A DNA stretch of 64,000 bases. Source: Chitinophaga vietnamensis. GTDB lineage: Bacteria > Bacteroidota > Bacteroidia > Chitinophagales > Chitinophagaceae. The position numbers and the translations under genes were made by a program. The notes below the pieces were generated by a model, which was not told where the DNA came from, ran no database searches, and saw only the letters and a list, made by a program, of their open reading frames with translations. Below, piece after piece: positions 53,401-62,562 of the stretch. The stretch spans positions 496,001-560,000 of the forward strand of contig NZ_CABHMS010000002.1 in the NCBI RefSeq assembly GCF_902167635.1, written 5' to 3'. Every line of letters starts with the position of its first letter. Position 1 is the stretch's first letter.

Positions 53401-54573
53401 TTGTATACTATCGACCAACAGATCATCAACATCATCCGTGTGCAGCTGCGGGAGCTGAAACCCGCACCGGCAGTAACACCTATACAAGATGCCACCATGG
53501 GGCCTTTTCCTGCTTTTGGCCTGGCATTGATCACACTGGAAGACGAAGACGGATATATCGGCGAAGCGCCGGTATATGGCAGTTATAACAACATCCTTGA
53601 AAACTGCCTGCTGCCCATCCTGCTGCACAGCCACAAGGCGCCATATCAGCAACTATACACGCAGTTATATTGGTCTATCCGCAACGAAGGCTTCAGGGGG
53701 CCGGCAGCAGCGCTGGTAGGACAGATAGATCTTGCCCTGCACGATCTTGCTGCACGCCGCGCAGGCGTACCTTTGCACCGTTACCTGCACGCACAGCGCA
53801 ACACTGTAAAAATGTATGGTAGCGGCGGCGGCACCAACTACACCTTACAAGAGCTGGAAAAAGAAGTGCGCCTTTTCACAGATGCCGGCATAGATTGCTA
53901 CAAAATGAAAGTGGGCAAGGCTTTCGGCACGGTGATGAAAGAAGATATTGCCCGCGTGAAGTTCGTGAGAAGCCTTTTAGGCAAAGAGATAAGGCTGGCA
54001 GTAGATGCCAACCAGATATGGACCGGCGAACAGGCATTACAATTTGCAGAGATGGCGGGAGAAGAAAATATCGCCTGGTTCGAGGAACCGATCCACTCCG
54101 CCGCATTTGAACAGATCGGCATCCTGTGTAAAAACACTTCGCTGAAAATTTCCTTCGGTGAATCCGAACGTACATCCCGCCTGTTTCCTACCTTGGTGAG
54201 CATGGGCGTAAAGCACCTGCAACCGGTGCCCAATCATCTCGGCGGCGTGAAGGAGTGGATGGAAGTACGCGACCTCGCCGCAAAAACAGGAGTGGACTTT
54301 TCTTCCGGCGGCTACTCTTTATTCACCGCCTCGCTGATGGCGACGGCGGACGAAGCCTGCGAAGTGGAATACATGTATTCCATCATGCGGGGACTGGAAC
54401 AATATTTCAGCGTATGCCCCGAATGGAAGAAAGGACATTTCGTATTGCCGGAAATAGCAGGCCTGCCTGTACGGGTCGACTGGGAGCGGGCGGCGCGCGA
54501 TAATAAAATTGTGAAGCATTGTAATTGGGACAAGCAGAATGTCAAAAAATATTTGCCAATTGTATCATTATGA
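53401..54573 (+). CDS. Enolase-superfamily acid-sugar dehydratase (mandelate racemase-like)
   Basis: A 390-aa enzyme with the Mg-binding (beta/alpha)7-beta barrel. Motifs: YKMKVG (K168, K170), VDANQIW (D202), WFEEPIH (E228), FGESER (E near 255), with the capping domain at the N-terminus. This set places it in the mandelate racemase/muconate lactonizing group, which includes L-fuconate, L-rhamnonate and galactonate dehydratases. The start is a TTG directly after the upstream TAA in the same frame; no earlier start is possible. In context, it probably dehydrates the acid sugar formed after the aldo/keto reductase. Confidence 0.87.
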   Translation: MYTIDQQIINIIRVQLRELKPAPAVTPIQDATMGPFPAFGLALITLEDEDGYIGEAPVYGSYNNILENCLLPILLHSHKAPYQQLYTQLYWSIRNEGFRGPAAALVGQIDLALHDLAARRAGVPLHRYLHAQRNTVKMYGSGGGTNYTLQELEKEVRLFTDAGIDCYKMKVGKAFGTVMKEDIARVKFVRSLLGKEIRLAVDANQIWTGEQALQFAEMAGEENIAWFEEPIHSAAFEQIGILCKNTSLKISFGESERTSRLFPTLVSMGVKHLQPVPNHLGGVKEWMEVRDLAAKTGVDFSSGGYSLFTASLMATADEACEVEYMYSIMRGLEQYFSVCPEWKKGHFVLPEIAGLPVRVDWERAARDNKIVKHCNWDKQNVKKYLPIVSL

Positions 54574-54583
54574 TCTTTAAGTT

Positions 54584-56140
54584 TTGCCTGTGAAAGTATT
54601 ACTCGCTGGTGTGGACTATACCGTGTTGATCATCTACCTTGTTGCCTTGTTCTCCTTTGGTTTTTACCTGGGCAAGGCCGGCCGGCAGGATATCTTCCTG
54701 GGTGGCCGTTCGCTGCGCTGGTGGCAGATCGGCTTTTCTATGTTCAGCGCCAACGCAGGCCCGACGATGCTCATCGGCATGACCAGCCTCGGTTTCTCCC
54801 ACGGTGTGGTGGGCGCTAATTTCGAATGGCTGGCCTGGATATTCCTCTTGTTGCTGGCCATGTTCTTCCTGCCTAAATATCTCTCTGCAGGTATCAGCAC
54901 TATTCCACAATATCTCCTGCACCGCTTTGGAAAAGGCGCGTATAATTTTCTCGTGATCTATAGCCTGGTGTCGATACTGGTGGTATGGCTGGGCAGCGCG
55001 CTGTATGCGGGCGGGCTGGTGATTTCGCAGGTGCTGGGATGCCACCTGCTATATGCCGTGGTGCTGATCGCCATGATTGCCACCAGTTACACGGCAGCAG
55101 GCGGTTTCAGGGCGGTGGTGCGTACAGGCATCTTTCAATCTGTCATCATCATCATCTCTTCGTTGGTAATGACGGTGCTGGCCTTCCTCCGTATGCAACG
55201 CGCGCCTGCCGCGGCGCATCCCTTGCCGCCGGATTTCTGGAAGCTCCTGCATAGCCCTGACGATCACGAATACTCCTGGATGGCCATACTGGCCGGTTAC
55301 CCGGTGGTGGCTATCTACTACTGGTGCGCCGATCAAACGATCGTGCAGAAGCTGCTCGGCGCCAAAGACCTGCGGGAAGGGCAATATGGCGCGATGTTCA
55401 TCGCGATGCTGAAGATCATCACACCGCTCATTTTCCTCTTGCCGGGTATGATCTGTTTTGTCCTGTATAGCGATATCACTACCGCCGACAATGCCTATAT
55501 CACACTGGTGAAACAGCTGATGCCGGACGGCTTGCGCGGACTGTGCATTGCCGCGCTCATCGCGGCTTTGATCGATACCGTATCATCCGGTCTCAATTCA
55601 TTCAGTACCGTATTTACGCTGGATGTGGTGGCGCAATTTACCCGCACCGATGAGCGTGCCCGCACGCGCATCGGGCGTGGGGTAACGGTGGCGGCAGCCT
55701 TGCTGGCCATCGGCGTAGCGGCGATCTTCATGTGTTCAGGCAAGGGCCTGTTCGAGATCACGCAAGGGATGGTGTCTATCCTTGCGCCGCCTTTATCAGT
55801 GGTATTTCTGGCGGCTATTTTCTGGAAGAAGACCAACAGAAGAGCCGTGATCACTACCTTATACGGTGGTGGTTGCAGCTGTTTGCTGATCGGCATCTGC
55901 TACCTCCTCAGCTTTCCCTACAAAGGTTTCTGGCCGCATTTCCTTGTGCTATCCGTTTATTTATTTGCCGGATTAGCAGCTTTATTGATAACTGTCACCC
56001 TGTGCACGTCACATTCAACCGTAGAAGATCACTTGCCGCCGGCAGCTGAAAACCTTGCTGGCGGCGCTTCACGGAAAGTGTGGATGGGATGGGCGATATT
56101 AGCGGTGGTGATGGTAATGATCTACCTGTTTTTGAAATAA
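54584..56140 (+). CDS. Sodium/solute symporter (SSS family)
   Basis: A 518-aa inner-membrane protein with about 13-14 hydrophobic helices: YTVLIIYLVALFSFGFYLG, FEWLAWIFLLLLAMFFLPKY, and WMAILAGYPVVAIYYWCADQ among them. The LGGRSLRWW and ADQTIVQKLLGAKD segments are typical of SGLT-like symporters. It probably imports the monosaccharide released by the secreted glycosidases. The start is a TTG at 54584 or a GTG at 54590. It is 10 nt after the dehydratase and 6 nt before the mutarotase-like gene. Confidence 0.93.
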   Translation: MPVKVLLAGVDYTVLIIYLVALFSFGFYLGKAGRQDIFLGGRSLRWWQIGFSMFSANAGPTMLIGMTSLGFSHGVVGANFEWLAWIFLLLLAMFFLPKYLSAGISTIPQYLLHRFGKGAYNFLVIYSLVSILVVWLGSALYAGGLVISQVLGCHLLYAVVLIAMIATSYTAAGGFRAVVRTGIFQSVIIIISSLVMTVLAFLRMQRAPAAAHPLPPDFWKLLHSPDDHEYSWMAILAGYPVVAIYYWCADQTIVQKLLGAKDLREGQYGAMFIAMLKIITPLIFLLPGMICFVLYSDITTADNAYITLVKQLMPDGLRGLCIAALIAALIDTVSSGLNSFSTVFTLDVVAQFTRTDERARTRIGRGVTVAAALLAIGVAAIFMCSGKGLFEITQGMVSILAPPLSVVFLAAIFWKKTNRRAVITTLYGGGCSCLLIGICYLLSFPYKGFWPHFLVLSVYLFAGLAALLITVTLCTSHSTVEDHLPPAAENLAGGASRKVWMGWAILAVVMVMIYLFLK

Positions 56141-56146
56141 ATAAAA

Positions 56147-56560
56147 ATGACGATGAGAACAGTTCTATGGATGGCTTTACTGGCTTGCCTTTGCAGCTGC
56201 GCTAAGCAAGGGGTGAAGCTGGAAGAAAAAGTTTTTGTGGTGAACATCATGCCGGGCGAGCAAGCATTGCAAACCTATCTGCACTATCATCAGCAGGTAT
56301 GGCCGGAAGTAGAAGCCGGCTTCAAAAAAGCGGGCTATCAAAAAATTACATTATACCGTTACGAACATTTGCTGGTGATGAAGATCGTAGTGCCCGCCGG
56401 CGCTAACCTGCAACAGATGGGCAAAGTAGCGGAATCATATAGTCCGCGTTGTGTGGAGTGGAACCGCCTCATGGGACAGTTCCAGCAAGGCGTGGCCGGC
56501 ACAAAGGCAGGAGAGACCTGGGTAGAAGCGAAGCCCTTCTACGAGTTTAAGCAGGAATAG
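56147..56560 (+). CDS. Exported L-rhamnose-mutarotase-like lipoprotein
   Basis: A 137-aa protein of the RhaM (DUF718) fold, which interconverts alpha and beta anomers of 6-deoxy sugars. Seen: VNIMPGEQALQTYLHYHQQV (active-site His region), WPEVEAGFKKAGYQKITLYR and EWNRLMGQFQQG. Unlike the classic cytoplasmic enzyme, it has a lipoprotein-type signal (WMALLACLCSC), so it should sit in the envelope, before uptake by the symporter upstream (6 nt gap). Its 3' end overlaps the convergent AraC gene by 14 nt. L-fucose or L-rhamnose as substrate is inference. Confidence 0.82.
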   Translation: MTMRTVLWMALLACLCSCAKQGVKLEEKVFVVNIMPGEQALQTYLHYHQQVWPEVEAGFKKAGYQKITLYRYEHLLVMKIVVPAGANLQQMGKVAESYSPRCVEWNRLMGQFQQGVAGTKAGETWVEAKPFYEFKQE

Positions 56561-57428
56561 CCGCGGCCTGGTCCTTGTAACGCTTTATGAAATCGCGCGG
56601 CGATACGCCTTTGATATCTTTGAAATGTTTATTGAAATTGGAGATATTGTTATACCCGCTCAGATAGCAGGCTTCGGCCACATTATGGCGCCCTTCCAGC
56701 AATAGTTTGGCGGCATGACCGATGCGCACTTCCTTCACAAAATCAATCAGCGTACGGTTGGTTTTTCGTTTGAAGAAACGGCAAAATGCGGCTGAGGACA
56801 TGGGTATCAGGTCTGCTATATCCTGCAGCACGATCTCTTCCCTGAAATGGCGGAAGATATGATCAAACACTTTATTGATCTTGTTGGCTTCACCGGAATT
56901 TTCTACTGCATTGAAATAAGGGGAGGAGAGCACTTCCGCATGCGGCGACTGCGACAATACATCGAGCAATTGCAGCATCAGCGCAGCTCTCGTAAGACCG
57001 GAAGCATAGAGCATCTGCTTCATGATACTTTGCGCCTGTAATACTGTAGCGCCGCTGAACAACACGCCTTTTGCGGCTTTTTCAAATAATGAGTTGAGCT
57101 GCCTGGCTTCCGGTTTTTCCAGCAGCTGCCGCCCGAGAAAATCCGGGAAGAAGTGGATCACCGTAGCTTGTGACGGTTCCTGCGGGTCTATGACGTGATA
57201 ATATTGCCAGCAATGCGGCAGGTAACTGCCCAGCAGCACCAGTTCTGTACCTTCAAAATCATGGATGTGATCCCCGATAAAACGTTTGCCACTGCAATTC
57301 TCCAGCAAGGCGATCTCAAAGTTCACATGTGATTTCAACGCTGTGTGTTTCCTGATCTCCAGGAATTCTGACCGGATGGTAAAGGATTGGTCGGCAGGGA
57401 ACGTGAAATTCTCGTAGATGTACTGCAT
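56547..57428 (-). CDS. AraC-family regulator of the carbohydrate locus
   Basis: A 293-aa regulator with an N-terminal cupin-like sensor (FEIALLENCSGKRFIGDHIH, ELVLLGSYLPHCWQYY) and a C-terminal AraC domain (IVLQDIADLIPMSSAAFCRF, then ACYLSGYNNISNFNKHFKDI ending GVSPRDFIKRY). This is the layout of RhaS/AraC-type sugar regulators. It is divergent from the SusC gene 172 nt away and convergent with the mutarotase-like gene, so it probably controls this locus. Confidence 0.9.
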   Translation of the reverse strand: MQYIYENFTFPADQSFTIRSEFLEIRKHTALKSHVNFEIALLENCSGKRFIGDHIHDFEGTELVLLGSYLPHCWQYYHVIDPQEPSQATVIHFFPDFLGRQLLEKPEARQLNSLFEKAAKGVLFSGATVLQAQSIMKQMLYASGLTRAALMLQLLDVLSQSPHAEVLSSPYFNAVENSGEANKINKVFDHIFRHFREEIVLQDIADLIPMSSAAFCRFFKRKTNRTLIDFVKEVRIGHAAKLLLEGRHNVAEACYLSGYNNISNFNKHFKDIKGVSPRDFIKRYKDQAAAIPA

Positions 57429-57600
57429 AGCTAAAAGTAATACTTATTTAGCATTCCACCCGGCAAAAAAAGTATAGGTATTGGTCAAATAAGGGGTTGT
57501 AAAGGCTTTGCGCAAGTTCGAAATTTACATCATTGCTACATGTACCGCGATCGAGTTGTTGGAGACGTCTTCGTATTCACCACCTATTACAATTCTAGCT

Positions 57601-60600
57601 ATGAACCAATCTAAATTGCTCATGTCGATACTGGCATTGCTATGCCTGCTGTGTTACGTCAGCAGCGCCTTTTGCCAGAACAAGCAGGCTACTGCCATCA
57701 AAATTATTATCACAGATTCCACAAGAACAGGCCTCCCTGGCGCCACCATCATGGAGATAGGCGGCGCTGGCAAACACGCCGTTGCCGATAACAACGGTAA
57801 AGCCGAGATATTGGCGCCGCTCGGCTCCAGATTAAAAGTAAGCATGACGGGCTATCAACCTCTTACCATCATCGCCAGCAACACCGTGATGAATATTGTG
57901 TTAAAGCAAGTAACCTCCGACCTGAAAGACGTAGTGGTGCTGGGTTACGCCACACAAAAGAAATCCCTGGTCACCGGTTCTGTGGCTACCATGAAAGTGA
58001 ACGAAGAACGCCGTGATGCGCCCACCACCTCCATGGCCACACTGTTGGCCGGTCAGATGCCAGGCGTCAACATCGGCACGCCTTCCGGCATACCCGGCAC
58101 TATGGCCAGCATCAACATCAGAACCGCCAGCTCCTGGAACGGCCAGCCGCCGCTGTTCGTGATCGATGGCGTGATCAGCAGCGCAAATGATTTCAATAAT
58201 CTCAGTCCTAACGAAGTAGATAATATATCCGTATTGAAAGATGCCGCCGCCGCCGCCGTGTACGGCTCCCGCTCTGCGGGCGGCGTAGTAGTGGTAACCA
58301 CCATCCGCGGCAAGAGCGGCATCCCCAAGATCAGCTACTCTTTTAATACCGGCTTTGATAAACGCGGACGCAATGCGCCGCTCACCAGCGCCATCGAAAC
58401 CGGCGAGATCTATAACCGCATCAATCCCAATTCCAATTCCATCTGGACAGCATCCGATTTCGATTATTTTAAAAAGATCAACAACGGATGGGGTTACAGC
58501 CAGCTGGATGCCGTATGGAAAGATCCTTATATCCGCACGCATAACCTGAACGTGAGCGGCGGTACAGACAAAGTGAAATATTTCGTGGGCGGTTCCTACA
58601 CCAAGCAAGGCGGCACCATGACCAACCTCACCTATGAAAAATATAATGTACGCGCCAACCTCACCGCGCAGGTAACAGACAGCCTGCAATTGTTTGCCGG
58701 TCTGTCGCTCAATAACAACCTCACCTACGGCCCGCCACAGTCCTCAGTTTCCTATGATGTGAATGGCTTGTACCGCAAACAATTGTTATGGCAACCCGAG
58801 CAACCCGTATGGACGAAGAACGGCAACCCGATCGATTATGGCTGGATCGGTAACGTAGGCGCAGAAGCCAGAGGCGATGGCGGCTACCTGAAACAGAACT
58901 ACCTGCAATCCGCCGTGAACCTGAAACTGACGTACCACGTGCCGCATGTGCCGGGATTATACGCCAGCGCGCAGTATAACAAAACCTATAACAATTACCG
59001 CAGCAAGTACTTCGAAACGCAATATAATATGTGGGTGATGAAGAATACGGGCGTAAGACAGATCAGTACAGATGATGCAGATGTGATCGCGTTCAAGAGA
59101 TCATCGCAGATATCCAAGAACTTCCTGGAAGAAGATTATAACTGGTATAACTTCGGGCAGTATAATTTCCAGATCGGCTATGAGCAAAGCTTCCGGAAGC
59201 ACCATGTGCAAGGCATGCTGATATATGAAGGCTATGAATACAAAAGTGGCGGCGTACAGGCAGGCCGCGATAATTTCCCGGTGTATCTCACCGATCAGTG
59301 GTGGGCTACCAGCACCGATCGTATCAATGGTTATGTTGGCGGCAGATCCGAGTTGACGAATGGCAGAAGATCATGGGTAGGGCAGGCCTTCTATGATTAT
59401 GCCGGCAAATATCTCGCTACCTTCGCTTACCGTTACGATGGATCTATGAACTTTGCTTACGACAAGCGCTGGGGGCTTTTCCCCTCGGGCTCCGCAGGAT
59501 GGGTGATCTCTGAAGAACCTTTCTTCAAACATATAAAATCGCGCGTCGATTTCCTGAAACTGCGCGCCTCTGTGGGCCTCACCGGCAATGACCTCGTTGG
59601 CGGATGGCAGTGGCAGCAATCTTATCAGAATGGCAACAGCGCCTACTTTGGCACCAGCCCTGCTACCAATGCCGGTATCACCTATGGCCCCATCGTGAAT
59701 GAGAAACTTACCTGGGAAAAATCATTGAGCTATAATGCCGGTGTAGACGCGCATTTCCTGGATCATTTCAACGCCACGCTGGAATACTATAATGTGAAAA
59801 CATATGATATCCTCGGTCAGCGTATCGCGGCAGTGCCGCCCACTTTCAGCCGTTCGCTGCCCAGCAGCAACTATGGCCAGATGCGGGCGCAAGGAATGGA
59901 GTTGGTGCTGGGATATGAAAATAAAGACCATGCAGTGAAATACTATGCCAATATCAATGCATCGTATGGCGGCGCTAAATATGTGATCAAAGATGAGAAC
60001 ATCACTTATCCCTATCAAAAAACAGTAGGGCATGCCACTAATATGATCGTAACGCGCGAAGCGATCGGTATCCTGCGCGACCAGGCCGCTGTAGACGCTT
60101 TCCTGGCGGCGCATCCGGGCTATACCTATTACGGCATCACGCCCAAACCCGGACAGATCGTATACCAGGATATCAGTGGTCCGAATGGTAAACCTGATGG
60201 TATCATCGACGATTGGGATTTGAAAGCGGTGAAGCCAAATAATAACCCGGTATACCTCGGCCTCAACTTCGGCGCTGAATGGAAAGGCATCTCCGTAAGC
60301 GCCTCTTTCAGCGGCAGAATGCACCAGTGGCGCTTTGTGAACAGCCTGGTTGATGGCAACGTGGAATGGAACCGAATGTGGGAAAAATGGTACACCGATG
60401 GATGGACGCCCACTAATACCAACGCTTCTCTGCCGATCCGTTATTCCGCCAATGATGATACGCGCCGCGTTACCAACGACCAGAGCACCTTCTGGCTGAA
60501 GAATGCCGCCTATCTCCGCCTCAGTTTCCTCAGCGTGGGCTATTCACTGCCGGGAAGCGTGGTTAAACACATCGGACTGCAAGGCGTAAAATTTTATTTC

Positions 60601-60723
60601 TCCGGCTCCAACCTGTTTGTGATCAGCAAATTCAACAAAGCGTTCTATGATCCGGAAATGGTGGACGGGTTCTCTTATCCCATTATGAAAACCTTCAACT
60701 TCGGCGCGCACATAACGCTCTAA
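57601..60723 (+). CDS. SusC/RagA TonB-linked outer-membrane transporter
   Basis: Outer-membrane glycan importer, 1040 aa from the ATG at 57601; this start gives the signal peptide MNQSKLLMSILALLCLLCYV ending near SAFCQ. It has a carboxypeptidase-like domain (IIITDSTRTGLPGATIMEIG), a TonB box-like LKDVVVLGYATQ, a plug (LFVIDGVISSANDF, SVLKDAAAAAVYGSRSAGGV) and a barrel ending FNFGAHITL. It is paired with the SusD gene 18 nt downstream and divergent from the AraC gene. The substrate is presumably the oligosaccharide trimmed by the GH38-related and GH27 enzymes. Confidence 0.95.
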   Translation: MNQSKLLMSILALLCLLCYVSSAFCQNKQATAIKIIITDSTRTGLPGATIMEIGGAGKHAVADNNGKAEILAPLGSRLKVSMTGYQPLTIIASNTVMNIVLKQVTSDLKDVVVLGYATQKKSLVTGSVATMKVNEERRDAPTTSMATLLAGQMPGVNIGTPSGIPGTMASINIRTASSWNGQPPLFVIDGVISSANDFNNLSPNEVDNISVLKDAAAAAVYGSRSAGGVVVVTTIRGKSGIPKISYSFNTGFDKRGRNAPLTSAIETGEIYNRINPNSNSIWTASDFDYFKKINNGWGYSQLDAVWKDPYIRTHNLNVSGGTDKVKYFVGGSYTKQGGTMTNLTYEKYNVRANLTAQVTDSLQLFAGLSLNNNLTYGPPQSSVSYDVNGLYRKQLLWQPEQPVWTKNGNPIDYGWIGNVGAEARGDGGYLKQNYLQSAVNLKLTYHVPHVPGLYASAQYNKTYNNYRSKYFETQYNMWVMKNTGVRQISTDDADVIAFKRSSQISKNFLEEDYNWYNFGQYNFQIGYEQSFRKHHVQGMLIYEGYEYKSGGVQAGRDNFPVYLTDQWWATSTDRINGYVGGRSELTNGRRSWVGQAFYDYAGKYLATFAYRYDGSMNFAYDKRWGLFPSGSAGWVISEEPFFKHIKSRVDFLKLRASVGLTGNDLVGGWQWQQSYQNGNSAYFGTSPATNAGITYGPIVNEKLTWEKSLSYNAGVDAHFLDHFNATLEYYNVKTYDILGQRIAAVPPTFSRSLPSSNYGQMRAQGMELVLGYENKDHAVKYYANINASYGGAKYVIKDENITYPYQKTVGHATNMIVTREAIGILRDQAAVDAFLAAHPGYTYYGITPKPGQIVYQDISGPNGKPDGIIDDWDLKAVKPNNNPVYLGLNFGAEWKGISVSASFSGRMHQWRFVNSLVDGNVEWNRMWEKWYTDGWTPTNTNASLPIRYSANDDTRRVTNDQSTFWLKNAAYLRLSFLSVGYSLPGSVVKHIGLQGVKFYFSGSNLFVISKFNKAFYDPEMVDGFSYPIMKTFNFGAHITL

Positions 60724-60741
60724 CATCTAAATGTAACAACT

Positions 60742-62547
60742 ATGCGATCCAATAAAAGATATATACCGGTATTCCTTTGCGCTGTGCTGCTGGCGGGCAT
60801 TACGTCCTGCCGCAAGGGGCTCGACTATGTGAACACAGGCAACCTGAATCCGGACAACGTCTGGAAAGACTCTACGATGATCAAAGCATTCCTCAGCGAT
60901 ATCTACGGCGGCCTGATGCCAGGATGGCCCTTTAACGGCGACAGATCCGATGAAGGCATCTCCACCGCTAAATCCCTTTCTGATTATTTAAGAGGGATCG
61001 TAACAGTGTCCACCACTACTTCCAGTCTTAATTACAACAGCATCGACAAGATCAATTTCTTTCTCGACAAACTGGCTACAGTTCCAGCCGGCGTGATAGC
61101 GGATGGCACCCGGCAACGACTGGCGGGCGAAGCACGCTTCTGGCGCGCATGGTCCTATTGGAATATGGTGAATGCAGTAGGAGGCGTACCGCTCATCCTG
61201 CACACACAATCTGCTGCCAATATCGATTCTCTGTTCGTGCCGCGCAACAAAACATCGGAGTGCATGGCGCAGATCGTAAAAGACCTCGACAGCGCCATCC
61301 TCGTGCTGCCCGGCGCTTACCCGGATGCAGACTATGGCCGCATCACCAAAGTGGCGGCCATGGCCTTCAAAGGAAGGGTATTGCTGCATTATGCCAGCCC
61401 GCTCTTCAATCCTTCCAATAGCGCCGCCCGCTGGCAGGCCGCCTACGACGCCAACAAAGCCGCAGTAGATTATGCCGTAGCGCAAGGATATATGCTCCAT
61501 CCTTCTTACCGTAACCTCTGGTACCAGAAACAAAATAAAGAGGTGATCATGGTCAACCAGTTCTTCTATCCCAGTCACCCGAATAATTTCAACGGCATTC
61601 GCCCGGAACCCTTGACCAAAGACGCTTCCAACAATAACCAGCCTTTGCTGTCGCTGCTGCTGGCATTCCCGAAACGCGACGGCTCGCCCATGCAGTTCGA
61701 TCAGAACCAGTTGTTGGCGCCCGCCTATAACGCACAGTTCCTCACGGATTTTTATACCAACCGCGATGATCGTTTCTATACGACCATCTTCGTTGGCGGT
61801 ACCCCGTATCCCGCTCCCGACGAGCTTGCGCCGATATATGTTAAAGGAAACAGTTTCTGGAATGTATGGAGATATGATGCCGCCGGCAACCGTTATGTCA
61901 ATATCCTCAATGTGATACATCCCGGTATGCCCGGCAATCCCGGTATTACCGGCTTCTTCGATCGCAAAGGCCTGGATACTACGGTGACAGCCGGTTTGGG
62001 CGGACAGGCACAGATCGACTGGCCCGAGATCCGCTTCGCCGAAGTGCTGATGAACTATGGTGAATGTGCCAATGAAATCAATAAACCAGCAGAGGCCTTG
62101 CAGGTGCTGAAGAACATCCGCCAGCGCGCCGGCATCAGCGCCAACGCTGATGGTAACTATGGCATCACCGCGGCCGCACAGGCAGATATCCGCGAAGCCT
62201 ACATCCGCGAACGACAGGTGGAATTTGCCTTCGAAAATAAACGCTTCGGTGACCTCCGCCGCTGGAAACGCTTTGATATCCTCAATAGTCAGGGCGCCCG
62301 GCATGGACTCTATATCACCCTCAAAGACGGTATGATGGTATCGCCAACCGATAATATCATGAGCGCCGCCGTGAGAGCGAAGTTTACCGCTAATTATATC
62401 GATAACCTCGATGGCGATCCCGCATTCAAATTCAACCTGGACCTCCACCACTGGTTCTATGCCATACCGCCATCGCAGTTGTCGCAATCTAAAAATGTGC
62501 TGCAACAGAATATAGAATGGGGAGGATCTTTCGATCCATTACAGTAA
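60742..62547 (+). CDS. SusD/RagB glycan-binding lipoprotein
   Basis: A 601-aa surface lipoprotein partner of SusC. The signal has a lipobox (AVLLAGITSC, Cys23). SusD fold marks: GEARFWRAWSYWNMVNAVGG (~130), KVAAMAFKGRVLLHYASPLF (~210), and the C-terminal WPEIRFAEVLMNYGECANEI, YIRERQVEFAFENKRFGDLR. It lies between SusC and the partial gene at the right edge on the same strand. Confidence 0.95.
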   Translation: MRSNKRYIPVFLCAVLLAGITSCRKGLDYVNTGNLNPDNVWKDSTMIKAFLSDIYGGLMPGWPFNGDRSDEGISTAKSLSDYLRGIVTVSTTTSSLNYNSIDKINFFLDKLATVPAGVIADGTRQRLAGEARFWRAWSYWNMVNAVGGVPLILHTQSAANIDSLFVPRNKTSECMAQIVKDLDSAILVLPGAYPDADYGRITKVAAMAFKGRVLLHYASPLFNPSNSAARWQAAYDANKAAVDYAVAQGYMLHPSYRNLWYQKQNKEVIMVNQFFYPSHPNNFNGIRPEPLTKDASNNNQPLLSLLLAFPKRDGSPMQFDQNQLLAPAYNAQFLTDFYTNRDDRFYTTIFVGGTPYPAPDELAPIYVKGNSFWNVWRYDAAGNRYVNILNVIHPGMPGNPGITGFFDRKGLDTTVTAGLGGQAQIDWPEIRFAEVLMNYGECANEINKPAEALQVLKNIRQRAGISANADGNYGITAAAQADIREAYIRERQVEFAFENKRFGDLRRWKRFDILNSQGARHGLYITLKDGMMVSPTDNIMSAAVRAKFTANYIDNLDGDPAFKFNLDLHHWFYAIPPSQLSQSKNVLQQNIEWGGSFDPLQ

Positions 62548-62562
62548 GGATAATTATTTTTT

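Noticed and set aside
53401-54573. Specific assignment as L-fuconate dehydratase
   Set aside because: The catalytic motifs support the superfamily, but by eye I cannot separate fuconate, rhamnonate, galactonate and other members.
60988-62505. 505-codon open frame antisense to the SusD gene
   Set aside because: It mirrors a clearly conserved SusD gene; its product has no recognisable domain, and long antisense frames are common opposite GC-biased third positions.
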